NCBI RefSeq assembly: GCF_965230805.1
Contig: NZ_OZ246019.1
Coordinates: 2,914,001-2,978,000 of the forward strand
Length of the DNA: 64,000 nucleotides
Direction: 5' to 3'
Source: Marinifilum sp965230805
Lineage (GTDB): Bacteria; Bacteroidota; Bacteroidia; Bacteroidales; Marinifilaceae
Part shown: in pieces, positions 1-8,293 of the stretch
How positions within the stretch are numbered: position 1 is the first letter of the stretch
Layout: every line of letters begins with the position of its first letter
Made by a program: the position numbers and the translations under genes
Notes under the pieces: model-generated
Database searches by the model: none
What the model was told of the DNA's origin: nothing
What the model saw: only the letters and a program-made list of their open reading frames with translations

Positions 1-261
1 CATTGAGTTTAAAATAGCGATTAGGAATACGCCAGCTAGATGTGCTTGCGCAACCCACCAATAAGCCATTGCATTCCATACAAAAAAACTTAGAAATGTA
101 TAATTGTAAAGCAGATACGGGTTGTGATGATCTGAAAGTTTTCTTTCTAAGAAAAGGAGTGGAAGCCAAGCAAAAAGAATCAGGAAAAATAGTGATGGGA
201 TACAAAATGGGATTCCCAGTAAAATTCCGGAGCTTAGAGCAAGAAGCAGGTTTTTATTCAC
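1..261 (-). CDS. lnt: Apolipoprotein N-acyltransferase, N-terminal part (runs off the left edge)
   Basis: This is an open frame of 87 codons with no stop before the window edge, starting at a GTG (VNKNLLLALSSG) just after the stop of the EamA gene. It shows two hydrophobic segments, a short charged loop (LERKLSDHHNPY) and then a WNAMAYWW stretch. That layout matches the start of Lnt, the inner-membrane enzyme that N-acylates the lipid-modified cysteine of lipoproteins. The carbon-nitrogen hydrolase domain with the catalytic Glu-Lys-Cys triad lies outside the window, so the call rests on the membrane part only. It is probably co-transcribed with the permease gene, whose stop lies 2 bp upstream. 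An ATA or other start a few codons upstream cannot be excluded. Confidence 0.55.
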   Translation of the reverse strand, partial: MNKNLLLALSSGILLGIPFCIPSLFFLILFAWLPLLFLERKLSDHHNPYLLYNYTFLSFFVWNAMAYWWVAQAHLAGVFLIAILNSM

Positions 262-263
262 AA

Positions 264-1130
264 TTATCGATGTGTTAGATTAACACCCACTAAAATAATG
301 GCAATGGATACGATTTGTGCGATACTAATGTAATCGCCACCAATTACAATGCCCCAGAAAATGGCAACAATTGGAATGATATACGCAATGGAAGCAGCAA
401 AAACATGCGATGATTGTTTGATGAGGCGATTGTAGAAGATAACACCAGTAAAAGTTAGTAAGGCAAGCAAACTAAGCATTAAAGCGCTATTGGAGAAATT
501 CTGGGCTGCCAATGGCGTGCTAAGATCTGTAAATGCAAGGTAGCATCCGGCCATAGGACCAACAAAAAGGAAGGCTAAAGAAGCAATTTCGGTACCATTA
601 AGGTTTGGTAAGGCAAAACTTATGATGTTAATGCTGGCAGCAACCGAAACCATGGCCATAAAAACAAAGAAAATGCCCAATAAATGCGTTGTTCCGTGCG
701 ATTCTCCCGAAAAGATAATGATTAATGTTCCTGCGAAACCAAGCACTAAACCACCGATTACTTTGCTGTTGGTTTTGTTTTTAAAAAGTAGGATTGCCAA
801 TAATAAAGTGATTGTGGGCAGCATGGCAGTTAGCATGCCGGCAATCGAGGAACTGATTAAGGTTTGAGCTTTGGCAAAAAAGTAGGAGGGACCAATATTT
901 CCGGTCACCCCTGATAGTAGTAAAGGAATGATATTATTCTTGTTGAGCTTTTTAAAATTTTTAAATATTAAAGGAGTAAAAAGTAAGAACGACAGGAAAA
1001 CCTGAAATGCGGCTACTTGATCGTGGCTAAAACTTTCGAGTGCCATCTCCCTTAAAATATATGGGCTTCCCCAAATGAATGCAACCAGTAATAGTAAAAA
1101 CCAATTGTTTTTTTTGTTCGATCCTTTCAT
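264..1130 (-). CDS. EamA/DMT-family permease
   Basis: A 288-residue protein with about ten hydrophobic segments in two similar halves, as expected for two EamA repeats of the drug/metabolite transporter superfamily. The first helix carries the typical FIWGSPYILREMAL stretch, and the C-terminal half has the usual AASIAYIIPIVAIFWG segment. These inner-membrane proteins export or exchange small metabolites, and the substrate cannot be told from sequence. It lies 19 bp downstream of the DUF4924 gene on the same strand and directly before lnt, so the three may share a transcript. Length is normal for the family and no defect is seen. Confidence 0.85.
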   Translation of the reverse strand: MKGSNKKNNWFLLLLVAFIWGSPYILREMALESFSHDQVAAFQVFLSFLLFTPLIFKNFKKLNKNNIIPLLLSGVTGNIGPSYFFAKAQTLISSSIAGMLTAMLPTITLLLAILLFKNKTNSKVIGGLVLGFAGTLIIIFSGESHGTTHLLGIFFVFMAMVSVAASINIISFALPNLNGTEIASLAFLFVGPMAGCYLAFTDLSTPLAAQNFSNSALMLSLLALLTFTGVIFYNRLIKQSSHVFAASIAYIIPIVAIFWGIVIGGDYISIAQIVSIAIILVGVNLTHR

Positions 1131-1149
1131 GATTATAAGAGATGTTACA

Positions 1150-1689
1150 CTATTCCTTTTCTTCTTCGAAAGCTTTGTATTTGGCAGTTAAATCAGAAAT
1201 TAACTGGCTAAAAGTTGTAACAGCAGCAATGGTTTCTTTCGAAATTTCTTTCTGTTGAAGTTTTAGCATTAAGGTGCCATATAGTGCAGTAAGACAAACT
1301 TCAATATCATTATTGTCTTCTTTAGCTTGAGATTTCAGACGGAATTCGGCGATATTTCCGGCAGCTTTTTCGAATAATCCAATATGTGCAGCATCCTTTT
1401 TGTTGTTTAAAAGGTGCAGGTGGTAATCGAACAACTCATTTACATTGTTTTTTAGAATCTGCAAATGTCCGCGCTCTTCCAGCTTTTCAATTTTCATCAT
1501 TTCAATCAGGTTCTCGTACCATGTTCTAATTTCTTGATGTTTTTCATCGTCTTGTTTGAACTGAGAAATGATGTTTTTATCAATGGCTTCGATATCGAAT
1601 TTATATGCTCTCAATATATCTTCAACTTGCCACATGTATAAGATGTATTCTGCCAAGTTGGTTTTTCTTTTTTCCTGTGCTATTATCAT
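1150..1689 (-). CDS. DUF4924 family protein
   Basis: A 179-residue, mostly alpha-helical, charged cytoplasmic protein beginning MIIAQEKRKTNLAEYILYMW. This opening is characteristic of DUF4924, a Bacteroidetes-restricted family of unknown function (family assignment from memory). No signal peptide, membrane segment or catalytic motif is visible, and the C-terminus is helical and rich in Lys and Glu. It sits upstream of the EamA permease and downstream of the S4-domain gene in a same-strand run, with a short heptad-like spacer on its upstream side. Function unknown. Confidence 0.7.
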   Translation of the reverse strand: MIIAQEKRKTNLAEYILYMWQVEDILRAYKFDIEAIDKNIISQFKQDDEKHQEIRTWYENLIEMMKIEKLEERGHLQILKNNVNELFDYHLHLLNNKKDAAHIGLFEKAAGNIAEFRLKSQAKEDNNDIEVCLTALYGTLMLKLQQKEISKETIAAVTTFSQLISDLTAKYKAFEEEKE

Positions 1690-1697
1690 GATGATAC

Positions 1698-1735
1698 AAT
1701 TGTCAGTTATTGGTTATCAGTTATCACTACCTTCG
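1698..1735. repeat. Short heptad-type repeat in the spacer
   Basis: The spacer between the S4-domain gene and the DUF4924 gene carries repeated words of the TCAGTTAT / GGTTATCAGTTATC type, about seven bases apart. Such heptad-like spacer repeats are common in some Bacteroidetes and cyanobacteria. No coding role is apparent. Confidence 0.45.
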
Positions 1736-1746
1736 GTAATACTGCC

Positions 1747-2124
1747 TTATCCTCTTTTTAATTTATCAATTAATCGACGTTCCAGTTTTGTAGGACGACC
1801 TGTTCCTCTCTGGCGTTTTTCGAAGCCATGTGTTTTGGTAGCATTCAGCAAGTCCAGTTGATCTTGAGCGGTAATATCTTCTACAAAATCAACGGCTAGT
1901 TTAGCCGACATTCTTTTTCCGGATATTGCTTTTACTTGATAGCTGCGAATAATTGGAGGAACACGAATGTCAATTTTTTCATTCACTTTCACTTCGCGCG
2001 AAGGTTTAATGGTAACTCCATTAATGGAGACCTTGCCTTTTTTACAAGCATCGGCAGCCATGCTGCGGGTTTTAAAAATCCGAACTGCCCACATCCATTT
2101 ATCAATTCTTACCTTCTCGTCCAT
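1747..2124 (-). CDS. RNA-binding S4 domain protein (Hsp15/HslR-like)
   Basis: A 125-residue protein whose first 65 residues form an S4 RNA-binding domain: RIDKWMWAVRIFKTRSMA, then the CKKGKVSINGVTIKPS core and KVNEKIDIRV. The C-terminal third is basic (EKRQRGTGRPTKLERRLIDK), as in Hsp15, which binds stalled 50S subunits carrying peptidyl-tRNA. That fits its neighbour pth, 11 bp upstream, which recycles peptidyl-tRNA, and rplY, which encodes a 50S protein. The S4 assignment is firm; the Hsp15-like role is inferred from architecture and context. Confidence 0.85.
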   Translation of the reverse strand: MDEKVRIDKWMWAVRIFKTRSMAADACKKGKVSINGVTIKPSREVKVNEKIDIRVPPIIRSYQVKAISGKRMSAKLAVDFVEDITAQDQLDLLNATKTHGFEKRQRGTGRPTKLERRLIDKLKRG

Positions 2125-2135
2125 ATTTTATTGAT

Positions 2136-2780
2136 TTATTTTCCGTTCTTCTTGGTGTTGTAGGCGGTCATGGTTCTTTGAATTCCAATTGTACTCATGC
2201 CTTTAATCATGTTAATACAGATCTTATAAAGTTCGGGCAATTTCTCTTTTTCTTCTTCTGTCCATTTTCCAAGAACGTAATCTACCTGTTGGCCTTTATG
2301 AAAATCATCGCCAATACCAAAACGAAGGCGAGCGTAGTTTTGGTGACCTAAAGTGGCATTGATATGTTTTAGTCCATTATGACCGGCATCGCTTCCTTTG
2401 GGGCGCAAGCGCAAGGTTCCGAAAGGAAGAGCAAGGTCATCAACCAGTATCATCATGTTTTCAACAGCGATTTTCTCTTTTTGCAACCAGTAATTAACGG
2501 CTTTTCCGCTAAGGTTCATATATGTGCTTGGTTTAACCAAGATATAAGTTCTGCCTTTAAATTTGTATTCTGTCATTGCGCCATATCTGGCATCTTTGAA
2601 CTCAATTTTTGCAGTTTCGGCTAATGTATCTAAAATACTAAAACCAATATTGTGACGGGTATTGTGATATTCTGCACCAATATTTCCTAAACCCACAACC
2701 AGATATTTCATTGGATCATATTTTTTATCACGATCAGAGGAAGATAATTTCCCCATTATATTTTTCAGGAATTGTATCAT
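2136..2780 (-). CDS. pth: Peptidyl-tRNA hydrolase
   Basis: Pth cleaves the ester bond of peptidyl-tRNAs that fall off ribosomes. The catalytic set is complete: Asn33 in GLGNIG, His43 in NTRHNIGF, the YMN motif, Asp in VDDLALP and Asn in GHNGLKH. At 214 residues it is slightly longer than usual because of a 23-residue N-terminal extension (MIQFLKNIMGKLSSSDRD...) before the canonical MKYLVVGLGN start at position 2711. Several Bacteroidetes Pth proteins carry such an extension, so the upstream start is kept, but the shorter start is possible. It lies between rplY and the S4 gene in a translation-related run. Confidence 0.95.
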   Translation of the reverse strand: MIQFLKNIMGKLSSSDRDKKYDPMKYLVVGLGNIGAEYHNTRHNIGFSILDTLAETAKIEFKDARYGAMTEYKFKGRTYILVKPSTYMNLSGKAVNYWLQKEKIAVENMMILVDDLALPFGTLRLRPKGSDAGHNGLKHINATLGHQNYARLRFGIGDDFHKGQQVDYVLGKWTEEEKEKLPELYKICINMIKGMSTIGIQRTMTAYNTKKNGK

Positions 2781-2862
2781 AACACATCCAAAGTTAGAAT
2801 AATTGTTTAAATCTAATGATGAGTTTTGATATTGGAAAATACAGGATTAACCTGATTTCAAA

Positions 2863-2894
2863 TAAAAAACCTCCCATGCCATTGGCTGGGAGGT
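2863..2894 (-). terminator. Intrinsic terminator after rplY
   Basis: An 8-bp perfect stem (acctccca / tgggaggt) with a 10-nt loop is followed on the minus strand by a run of T (the six A at 2863-2868 of the plus strand). It lies about 25 bp after the rplY stop, so rplY is probably transcribed separately from pth. Confidence 0.8.
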
Positions 2895-2917
2895 TGTATT
2901 TTGTGCCAGAGAATAAA

Positions 2918-3499
2918 TTATTCTTCTGCGGTTGAAGCCTGTGCAGCAGCACGAGCAGCTCTTGTAAGCTTAACTTGAACAACTACGGCATTCTTAGCAT
3001 TTAATAACTCAAGGTTATCGAAAGCAAGTTCTCTAATCTGAGTACTCTTACCCAAACCTAATTCAGTTACATCGATAGGCAAGAATTCAGGAAGATCTTT
3101 CATTAAACCTTTAACTTTTAGTTTTCTCAAGTTAACTGCCAATTTACCACCGGCCTGAACACCTTTTGCAAACCCTTCAACTTTGATAGGAATCAATACT
3201 TCGAAAGCTTTGTCTTCGAATACTTGGTAGAAGTCAGCGTGAATAGCTTTGTCAGTAGTAGCGTGGAATTGAACCTCTCTCATAACTGCAGTAAACTCTT
3301 TACCTTCGATATCGAATTTTACGATGAAAGTTTCAGGAGTATAAAGCAATTTGTTGATGTCCTTCTCGCTAATTGCAAAGTGAATGTTTTCTTCACCACC
3401 GTACAACTCACAAGGAACCATTTCTTCTCTACGTAAAGCTTTAGTCGCTTTCTTTCCTAAGTCAGTTCTTAAAGAACCTTTTAATTCTAAAGTTTTCAT
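2918..3499 (-). CDS. rplY: 50S ribosomal protein L25 (CTC family)
   Basis: A 193-residue two-domain L25 of the long CTC type. The N-terminal 5S-rRNA-binding beta-barrel covers residues 1-90 (LRTDLGKKATKALRREEMVPCELYG reads across its start), and the C-terminal TL5/CTC domain follows (KVEGFAKGVQAGGKLAV). The Ala-rich tail is typical of the family. It binds 5S rRNA in the large subunit. It is followed by a clear terminator. A TAnnTTTG -7 box (TATCTTTG on the minus strand, 3608-3615) lies upstream. The order rplY-pth is widely conserved. Confidence 0.95.
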   Translation of the reverse strand: MKTLELKGSLRTDLGKKATKALRREEMVPCELYGGEENIHFAISEKDINKLLYTPETFIVKFDIEGKEFTAVMREVQFHATTDKAIHADFYQVFEDKAFEVLIPIKVEGFAKGVQAGGKLAVNLRKLKVKGLMKDLPEFLPIDVTELGLGKSTQIRELAFDNLELLNAKNAVVVQVKLTRAARAAAQASTAEE

Positions 3500-3607
3500 T
3501 TGATATGAATTTTGTGCTACTCAATGCCATCATCAACACCCGGTAAAAAAGGTTCAGCTAACATCCCATCACACGTTTATAAATTGTTTTTACCTAAAAA
3601 ATCGGCG

Positions 3608-3615
3608 CAAAGATA
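3608..3615 (-). promoter_or_regulatory. Candidate -7 box for rplY
   Basis: The minus strand reads TATCTTTG, a match to the Bacteroidetes TAnnTTTG element, between the prs stop and the rplY start. No TTTG -33 element was seen at the right spacing, so this is a half-supported promoter giving a 5' leader of roughly 100 nt. Confidence 0.35.
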
Positions 3616-3619
3616 ATGA

Positions 3620-4552
3620 TTATAAAATAAAATTGGAACTGATTGATTCGCAATTGTAAACATTCAGAATTGTTTTAGCGAAAATTTCAGCAATACTCAA
3701 TGCTTTGATCATTTCATGCTCTTCCTTTAATGGAATGGAATTCGTAAAAATGACTTCCTCAAGAGCTGAATCTTCGATTCTATCGTAAGCGGGACCAGAA
3801 AGAACAGCATGAGAAGCGATAGCACGTACGCTTTTTGCTCCTTTTTCTTTAAGCATATTTGCAGCTTTGGTAATGGTTCCGGCAGTATCGATCATGTCGT
3901 CAACAATTACTACATTTTTGCCATCAACCTCGCCAATAGCCGTCATTTCGCCAATCACATTTGCTTTTTCCCGGCGCTTGTGGCAGATGGCAATATCGGC
4001 ATGAAGATATTTAGCGTAAGCATGTGCTCTTTTACTACCACCCATATCAGGAGATGCCACAACAAGGTTTTCTAGTTTTAATTCCTCAATGTATGGCAGA
4101 AGAACTGATGAACCATACAAATGATCAACTGGTATATCGAAGAAGCCTTGAATTTGATCTGCATGTAAATCCATAGTCATTACGCGATCAACCCCGGCAG
4201 CCATTAAAAGGTTGGCAACTAATTTTGCACCGATTGCTACTCTTGGGCGATCTTTTCGGTCTTGACGAGCAAAACCAAAATAAGGAATTACTGCGCAAAC
4301 TTTATAAGCCGATGCTCTTTTGGCTGCATCAATCATTAGCAAAAGTTCCATTAAATTATCCGTTGGAGGATAAGTTGATTGAACGATAAAAACATGGGCT
4401 CCACGAACGGTTTCCTCATAAGCAGTTTCAAACTCTCCATCGCTAAATCGGATTATGCTTGACTCTCCAACAGTCAAACCGGCAGCTTCGGCTATTTTAG
4501 CAGCCAAGTGCTCGCTATTCGATCCAGCAAAGATTTTAATCGGGGCTTTCAT
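3620..4552 (-). CDS. prs: Ribose-phosphate pyrophosphokinase
   Basis: PRPP synthetase makes 5-phosphoribosyl pyrophosphate from ribose 5-phosphate and ATP for purine, pyrimidine, His, Trp and NAD synthesis. The 310-residue protein has the family landmarks in order: FSDGEFETAYEE, the ATP-site region YFGFARQDRKDRPR, the metal-binding DLHADQIQGFFDIPVDHLYG, the flexible catalytic loop with KRREKAN, and the PRPP loop VVIVDDMIDTAGTI. Length is standard. A minus-strand TAAATTTG box at 4595-4602 lies just upstream of the start. It is followed by rplY on the same strand after a 120-bp gap. Confidence 0.96.
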   Translation of the reverse strand: MKAPIKIFAGSNSEHLAAKIAEAAGLTVGESSIIRFSDGEFETAYEETVRGAHVFIVQSTYPPTDNLMELLLMIDAAKRASAYKVCAVIPYFGFARQDRKDRPRVAIGAKLVANLLMAAGVDRVMTMDLHADQIQGFFDIPVDHLYGSSVLLPYIEELKLENLVVASPDMGGSKRAHAYAKYLHADIAICHKRREKANVIGEMTAIGEVDGKNVVIVDDMIDTAGTITKAANMLKEKGAKSVRAIASHAVLSGPAYDRIEDSALEEVIFTNSIPLKEEHEMIKALSIAEIFAKTILNVYNCESISSNFIL

Positions 4553-4692
4553 TAAAGTATATTTTATTTATAAATCAGATAAATTTTTACTGTGCAAATT
4601 TAAAAATTATTGATGCAAAAAAATTAAATAAATCTTTTAACGGCAAATATTTTTGCCAATTGATTCCTTTAAGTTTTACAGTTATTTAGATT

Positions 4693-4724
4693 AAAAAGAA
4701 GATTTCTTTAACAGAGATCTTCTT
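4693..4724 (-). terminator. Probable terminator after engB
   Basis: An 8-bp stem (AAGAAGAT / ATCTTCTT) with a 13-nt loop is flanked on the minus-strand 3' side by a short T run. It lies 16 bp after the engB stop. Confidence 0.55.
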
Positions 4725-4740
4725 CGCATATTTTAGGCAT

Positions 4741-5343
4741 TTATTCCCTTGTCATTTTAATTGTTTCCTCGATATATTTTAATATTTCATCCTTTCCCAA
4801 TCCTGATGATGATGAACTGATAAAATAAGGAGGCATTTCTTCCCATGATTCGAGCATCACCTTTTTGTAGGTATTAATGCTTTCGTTAAGTTTTTGTTTT
4901 GTAAGTTTGTCGGCTTTGGTAAAGATGATTGAAAAAGGGACTTCGTTAATACCGAGCCATTCCATAAATTCGGTATCCTTAGCTTGTGGTTCGTGTCGCG
5001 AATCAATCAGCACAAAAAGGGTAACCAAATTGGGTCTGTTTTCGATGTATTTAAATATTAATCGTGAAAAACGCTGGCGAGTATTTTTTGCAACTTTTGC
5101 GAATCCATATCCGGGCAAATCCACCAAGAACCAATCCTTATTAATTAAGAAATGATTTATTAATTGGGTTTTACCAGGTTTCGAAGATGTTTTTGCCAAG
5201 TTTTTATTGTTGGTAAGCATGTTAATCAAGGATGATTTACCAACATTTGAACGCCCTATAAAAGCGTACTCTGGCTTGTCAGGTTTCGGACATTTATTAA
5301 CATCTGAATTAGACATTACGAATTCTGCTACAGTAATATTCAT
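4741..5343 (-). CDS. ysxC: Ribosome biogenesis GTPase YsxC/EngB
   Basis: A 200-residue single-domain Era-like GTPase needed for 50S assembly. G motifs are clear: G1 GRSNVGKSS, a G2-region Thr-Ser pair, G3 DLPGYG, G4 TKAD and G5 SSSSG. Length and the N-terminal start (MNITVAEFVMS) match the family. It stands alone between manA and prs. A minus-strand TACATTTG -7 box lies 21-28 bp upstream of the start codon. Confidence 0.95.
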   Translation of the reverse strand: MNITVAEFVMSNSDVNKCPKPDKPEYAFIGRSNVGKSSLINMLTNNKNLAKTSSKPGKTQLINHFLINKDWFLVDLPGYGFAKVAKNTRQRFSRLIFKYIENRPNLVTLFVLIDSRHEPQAKDTEFMEWLGINEVPFSIIFTKADKLTKQKLNESINTYKKVMLESWEEMPPYFISSSSSGLGKDEILKYIEETIKMTRE

Positions 5344-5363
5344 TGGTTCTCCGTTTTCGTGCG

Positions 5364-5371
5364 CAAATGTA
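5364..5371 (-). promoter_or_regulatory. Candidate -7 box for engB
   Basis: TACATTTG on the minus strand matches TAnnTTTG and sits about 20-28 bp before the engB start codon. No convincing TTTG -33 partner was found. Confidence 0.35.
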
Positions 5372-5421
5372 TACAGATTCTGACATAATCCGAAATAAAA
5401 TCATTTTAGTTTGGACAAAAT

Positions 5422-5455
5422 AAAAAACCTCTTCTCGATAGGTTGGGAAGAGGTT
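5422..5455 (-). terminator. Intrinsic terminator after manA
   Basis: A stem of about 11 bp (aacctcttctc / gggaagaggtt, one G-T pair) with an 8-nt loop is followed on the minus strand by a T run. It lies 20 bp after the manA stop. Confidence 0.8.
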
Positions 5456-5474
5456 TAATTCTATAAAACTGGTG

Positions 5475-6455
5475 TTACTTGATATATACTTCAAGTATTT
5501 CAGTTTTTCCTTTTGGGAATAATAATATACTCTCTAATGCCGCGGGGATTAAAACCGTTTCGCCTTTAGCAACTTCTATGGTATGTCCACCTTCGCTTTC
5601 AATGGTAAAATCACCATCCAAACACATGTAAATAACGAAAGAGTCTAGTTGTGAATAATCTTTTTCGATTTGCTTATCGAATTCAAGCGTATTGGTTGTA
5701 AAATACGGACAGCGCACCAGCTCCTTGGTTTCGTTAAGCTCGGTTTTGTAGTCTGTTCTGTATTTTTTTTCATAGCTGTAATCAATGGCATCAACAGCCA
5801 ATTCGGTGTGCAATTCCCTCGGATTTCCCTGATCATCGGTTCGGTTCCAATCGTACATGCGATACGTAACATCTGATGTTTGCTGAATCTCGGCTAGTAA
5901 AATGCCTTTGCCAATTGCATGAACTCTGCCAGCAGGAATAAAGAAACAACTTCCTTTTTTAACAGGTTCGTTGTTAAGAATCTCTTCTAGTTTTCCTTCT
6001 TCTAGCTTGGCAACATACTTAGCCTTATCCACTTCCTGATTGAACCCAACAATTAATTCAGATCCTTTATCTGCCTCAATAACATACCACATTTCTGTTT
6101 TTCCAAATGCATTGTGTCTTTCTTTCGAAAGCTCATCGTCAGGATGAACCTGTATAGACAATACATCATTGGCATCGATAAATTTGATGAGTAATGGAAA
6201 CTCCACTCCAAAGTTATCATAAACTTTATCGCCTACAAGGTCGCCCATGTAAACTTCAATTAGCTCTTCAAGATTATTTCCGGCAAGTTTTCCATTGCTC
6301 ACTTGCGAAATATCTCCTGCTACTCCCGAAATTTCCCAACTTTCACCAGCATTTGGCAGTGGAGAAAAATCTTTGTTCAATACTGTTTTTAATTTGCTAC
6401 CACCCCAGATTTTATCTTTTAGGATTGGTTTAAATTTTAGAGGATACAAACTCAT
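5475..6455 (-). CDS. manA: Mannose-6-phosphate isomerase, class I (short form)
   Basis: ManA interconverts mannose 6-phosphate and fructose 6-phosphate and supplies GDP-mannose synthesis. The 326-residue protein is a cupin enzyme of the short bacterial type. Visible landmarks are KPILKDKIWGGSKL at the start, GESWEISG, the Zn-binding VHPDDE, the GKTEMWYV segment with a likely ligand Glu, and FFIPAGRVHAIGKGILLAEIQ, which carries the second His region and the active-site Arg region. The C-terminal cupin half ends in KGETVLIPA. It is monocistronic, with its own terminator and a divergent promoter region shared with udk. Confidence 0.93.
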   Translation of the reverse strand: MSLYPLKFKPILKDKIWGGSKLKTVLNKDFSPLPNAGESWEISGVAGDISQVSNGKLAGNNLEELIEVYMGDLVGDKVYDNFGVEFPLLIKFIDANDVLSIQVHPDDELSKERHNAFGKTEMWYVIEADKGSELIVGFNQEVDKAKYVAKLEEGKLEEILNNEPVKKGSCFFIPAGRVHAIGKGILLAEIQQTSDVTYRMYDWNRTDDQGNPRELHTELAVDAIDYSYEKKYRTDYKTELNETKELVRCPYFTTNTLEFDKQIEKDYSQLDSFVIYMCLDGDFTIESEGGHTIEVAKGETVLIPAALESILLFPKGKTEILEVYIK

Positions 6456-6779
6456 GTCTATTCGATTAAATAATTTGATTGATGTTTATTCCTGCATTAG
6501 TATAAAATGAATCTCATTCTTTTGTCCTTTTGAGTTTATTTTTCCTAAAAAAAACATTGTCGTAAGGCTATGCCTCTATTTTCTTTCGCAGCTAAGCTCA
6601 AAAATCTTAAAACAATTTATAAGTCATTTCACAATAAAGCTGGTATTGTATGGCTTTAAGGATCTATATAAAAATTCACAACCGGCTGTTTTGCGATCAT
6701 TTTTAAATAATTACTAATTTGCTTGCCGATTCATTGCAAAAGTATCAATTTTGCAGCAAACATCTAAATATCATACAAC
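6456..6779. other. Divergent intergenic region between manA and udk
   Basis: These 324 bp are AT-rich and must hold the promoters for manA (leftward) and udk (rightward). I see no ORF, no RNA gene, no clear inverted repeat and no exact TAnnTTTG box; the nearest is CAATTTTG close to the udk start. Confidence 0.5.
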
Positions 6780-7397
6780 ATGTTGATTATTGGAATTGCC
6801 GGAGGTACTGGTTCGGGAAAAACCACAGTGGTCAGAAAAATCATAGAAAAACTACCGCAGGGAGAAGTTGCAGTTTTACCTCAGGATTCATATTACCGGG
6901 ATCATTCAGAAATGCCATTGGAAGAGCGTCAGGAGATTAACTTTGATCATCCAAGATCGGTGGAATTTGAGTTGCTGGTTGAACACATCAAACAATTAAA
7001 ATGTGGAAAAACAATTGATCAACCTATATATTCATATCTAAGCTGTTTGAGGTCGGAAGAAACAATAAAAGTAGAGCCAAAAGAAGTTGTGATTGTAGAG
7101 GGAATCTTGGCTTTAACACAACCTGAGCTTCGCAATTTAATGGATTTAAAAATATTTGTTGATTGTGATGCTGATGATAGATTAAATCGAGTGATAAAAC
7201 GGGATATTGTTGAAAGAGGAAGATCGGTTAATAAAGTACTGGATCGTTACGAAAAAACCGTTAAACCAATGCACTTGCAATTTATTGAACCATCGAAAAG
7301 ATATGCGGATATTATTGTACCCCAGGGAGGAAATAATATTGTAGCCATTAATATTCTTACTCATTTTATCGAGAAGAATCTGGTTATGAAATTTTAA
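6780..7397 (+). CDS. udk: Uridine kinase
   Basis: Udk phosphorylates uridine and cytidine in pyrimidine salvage. The 205-residue protein starts directly with the P-loop (GGTGSGKT, residues 8-15). It continues with the substrate region LPQDSYYRDHSEMP, FDHPRSVEF, PIYSYLSCLR and a VVIVEGILAL Walker B-like strand, then the lid RDIVERGRS with the Arg pair that contacts phosphates. Length and order match bacterial uridine kinases. It is followed after 84 bp by the exonuclease gene on the same strand. Confidence 0.93.
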   Translation: MLIIGIAGGTGSGKTTVVRKIIEKLPQGEVAVLPQDSYYRDHSEMPLEERQEINFDHPRSVEFELLVEHIKQLKCGKTIDQPIYSYLSCLRSEETIKVEPKEVVIVEGILALTQPELRNLMDLKIFVDCDADDRLNRVIKRDIVERGRSVNKVLDRYEKTVKPMHLQFIEPSKRYADIIVPQGGNNIVAINILTHFIEKNLVMKF

Positions 7398-7481
7398 ATT
7401 GAGAATAAGATATTGCAAGGAGATTTTGTTTGAATCTCTATTTTTTATATCTTCTTTCGGTATTTATGATAAACCTTTGCT

Positions 7482-8204
7482 ATGCTTAATAAGATCAAGG
7501 CGGATAGTTTACTTTTTATTGATATAGAGACTGTTTCGGGCACAGAAGATTTTGAACAACTTTCTCCAAAGCTTCAAGATTTGTGGGAAAAGAAGTCAAA
7601 TTATTTTAGAAAAGAAGATGAATCGGCAGCTGATGTATATCAGCGAGCAGGCATTTATGCTGAGTTCGGAAAAATTGTGTGCATATCAACGGGTATGATC
7701 GTTTATAAAGAAGGAGGACGCAAATTTGTTGCTAAATCTTTTTATGGAGATAATGAGCGATTGTTGTTGGAGGAGTTTGCAGATATGTTGACTCGATTTT
7801 GCAGTAAGCCATATCGTAACCTATGTGCGCATAATGGTAAGGAGTTTGATTTCCCTTATATTGCTCGGCGAATGTTGATAAATGGAATTGCATTGCCGGA
7901 TATCTTAGATATAGCAGGCAAAAAGCCCTGGGAGGTGCAATTTATAGACACCATGGAGTTATGGAAGTTTGGTGATTATAAGCACTATACATCTTTGGCT
8001 CTATTGTGTGAGATCTTTAATATTCCTACACCTAAAGATGATATAGATGGGTCTATGGTAGGTGAAGTTTATTGGAAAGAAGGAGATTTAAAACGTATTG
8101 CCATTTATTGCGAGAAAGATATCTTAGCTACGGCACAATTGTTTTTGCGCTACCAAGGAGAACCTTTAATACCAGAAGAAAATTTTGAAAGAAAATTGTT
8201 GTAA
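7482..8204 (+). CDS. Predicted 3'-5' exonuclease (PolB-like DEDD family)
   Basis: A 240-residue protein with the acidic motifs of DEDD exonucleases. Exo I is FIDIETV (residues 12-18), Exo II is NLCAHNGKEFDFPYIARR, and Exo III is YCEKDILATAQL. It resembles the family described as related to the exonuclease domain of family B DNA polymerases; there is no polymerase domain. The role is presumably DNA or RNA end processing in the cytoplasm, with the substrate unknown. It lies behind udk on the same strand, with no obvious functional link. Confidence 0.8.
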   Translation: MLNKIKADSLLFIDIETVSGTEDFEQLSPKLQDLWEKKSNYFRKEDESAADVYQRAGIYAEFGKIVCISTGMIVYKEGGRKFVAKSFYGDNERLLLEEFADMLTRFCSKPYRNLCAHNGKEFDFPYIARRMLINGIALPDILDIAGKKPWEVQFIDTMELWKFGDYKHYTSLALLCEIFNIPTPKDDIDGSMVGEVYWKEGDLKRIAIYCEKDILATAQLFLRYQGEPLIPEENFERKLL

Positions 8205-8293
8205 TTACTTTGTTATTGTACAATAATTTGACTTTTTTCGTGTTTAACAATTCAACAAAGATTAAATAATCTAAACCTGAAAAATAGTAAAGA

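Noticed and set aside
42..278. Plus-strand 78-codon frame at the left edge
   Set aside because: It is antisense to the hydrophobic Lnt frame, which explains the sequence better; the plus-strand product is not recognisable.
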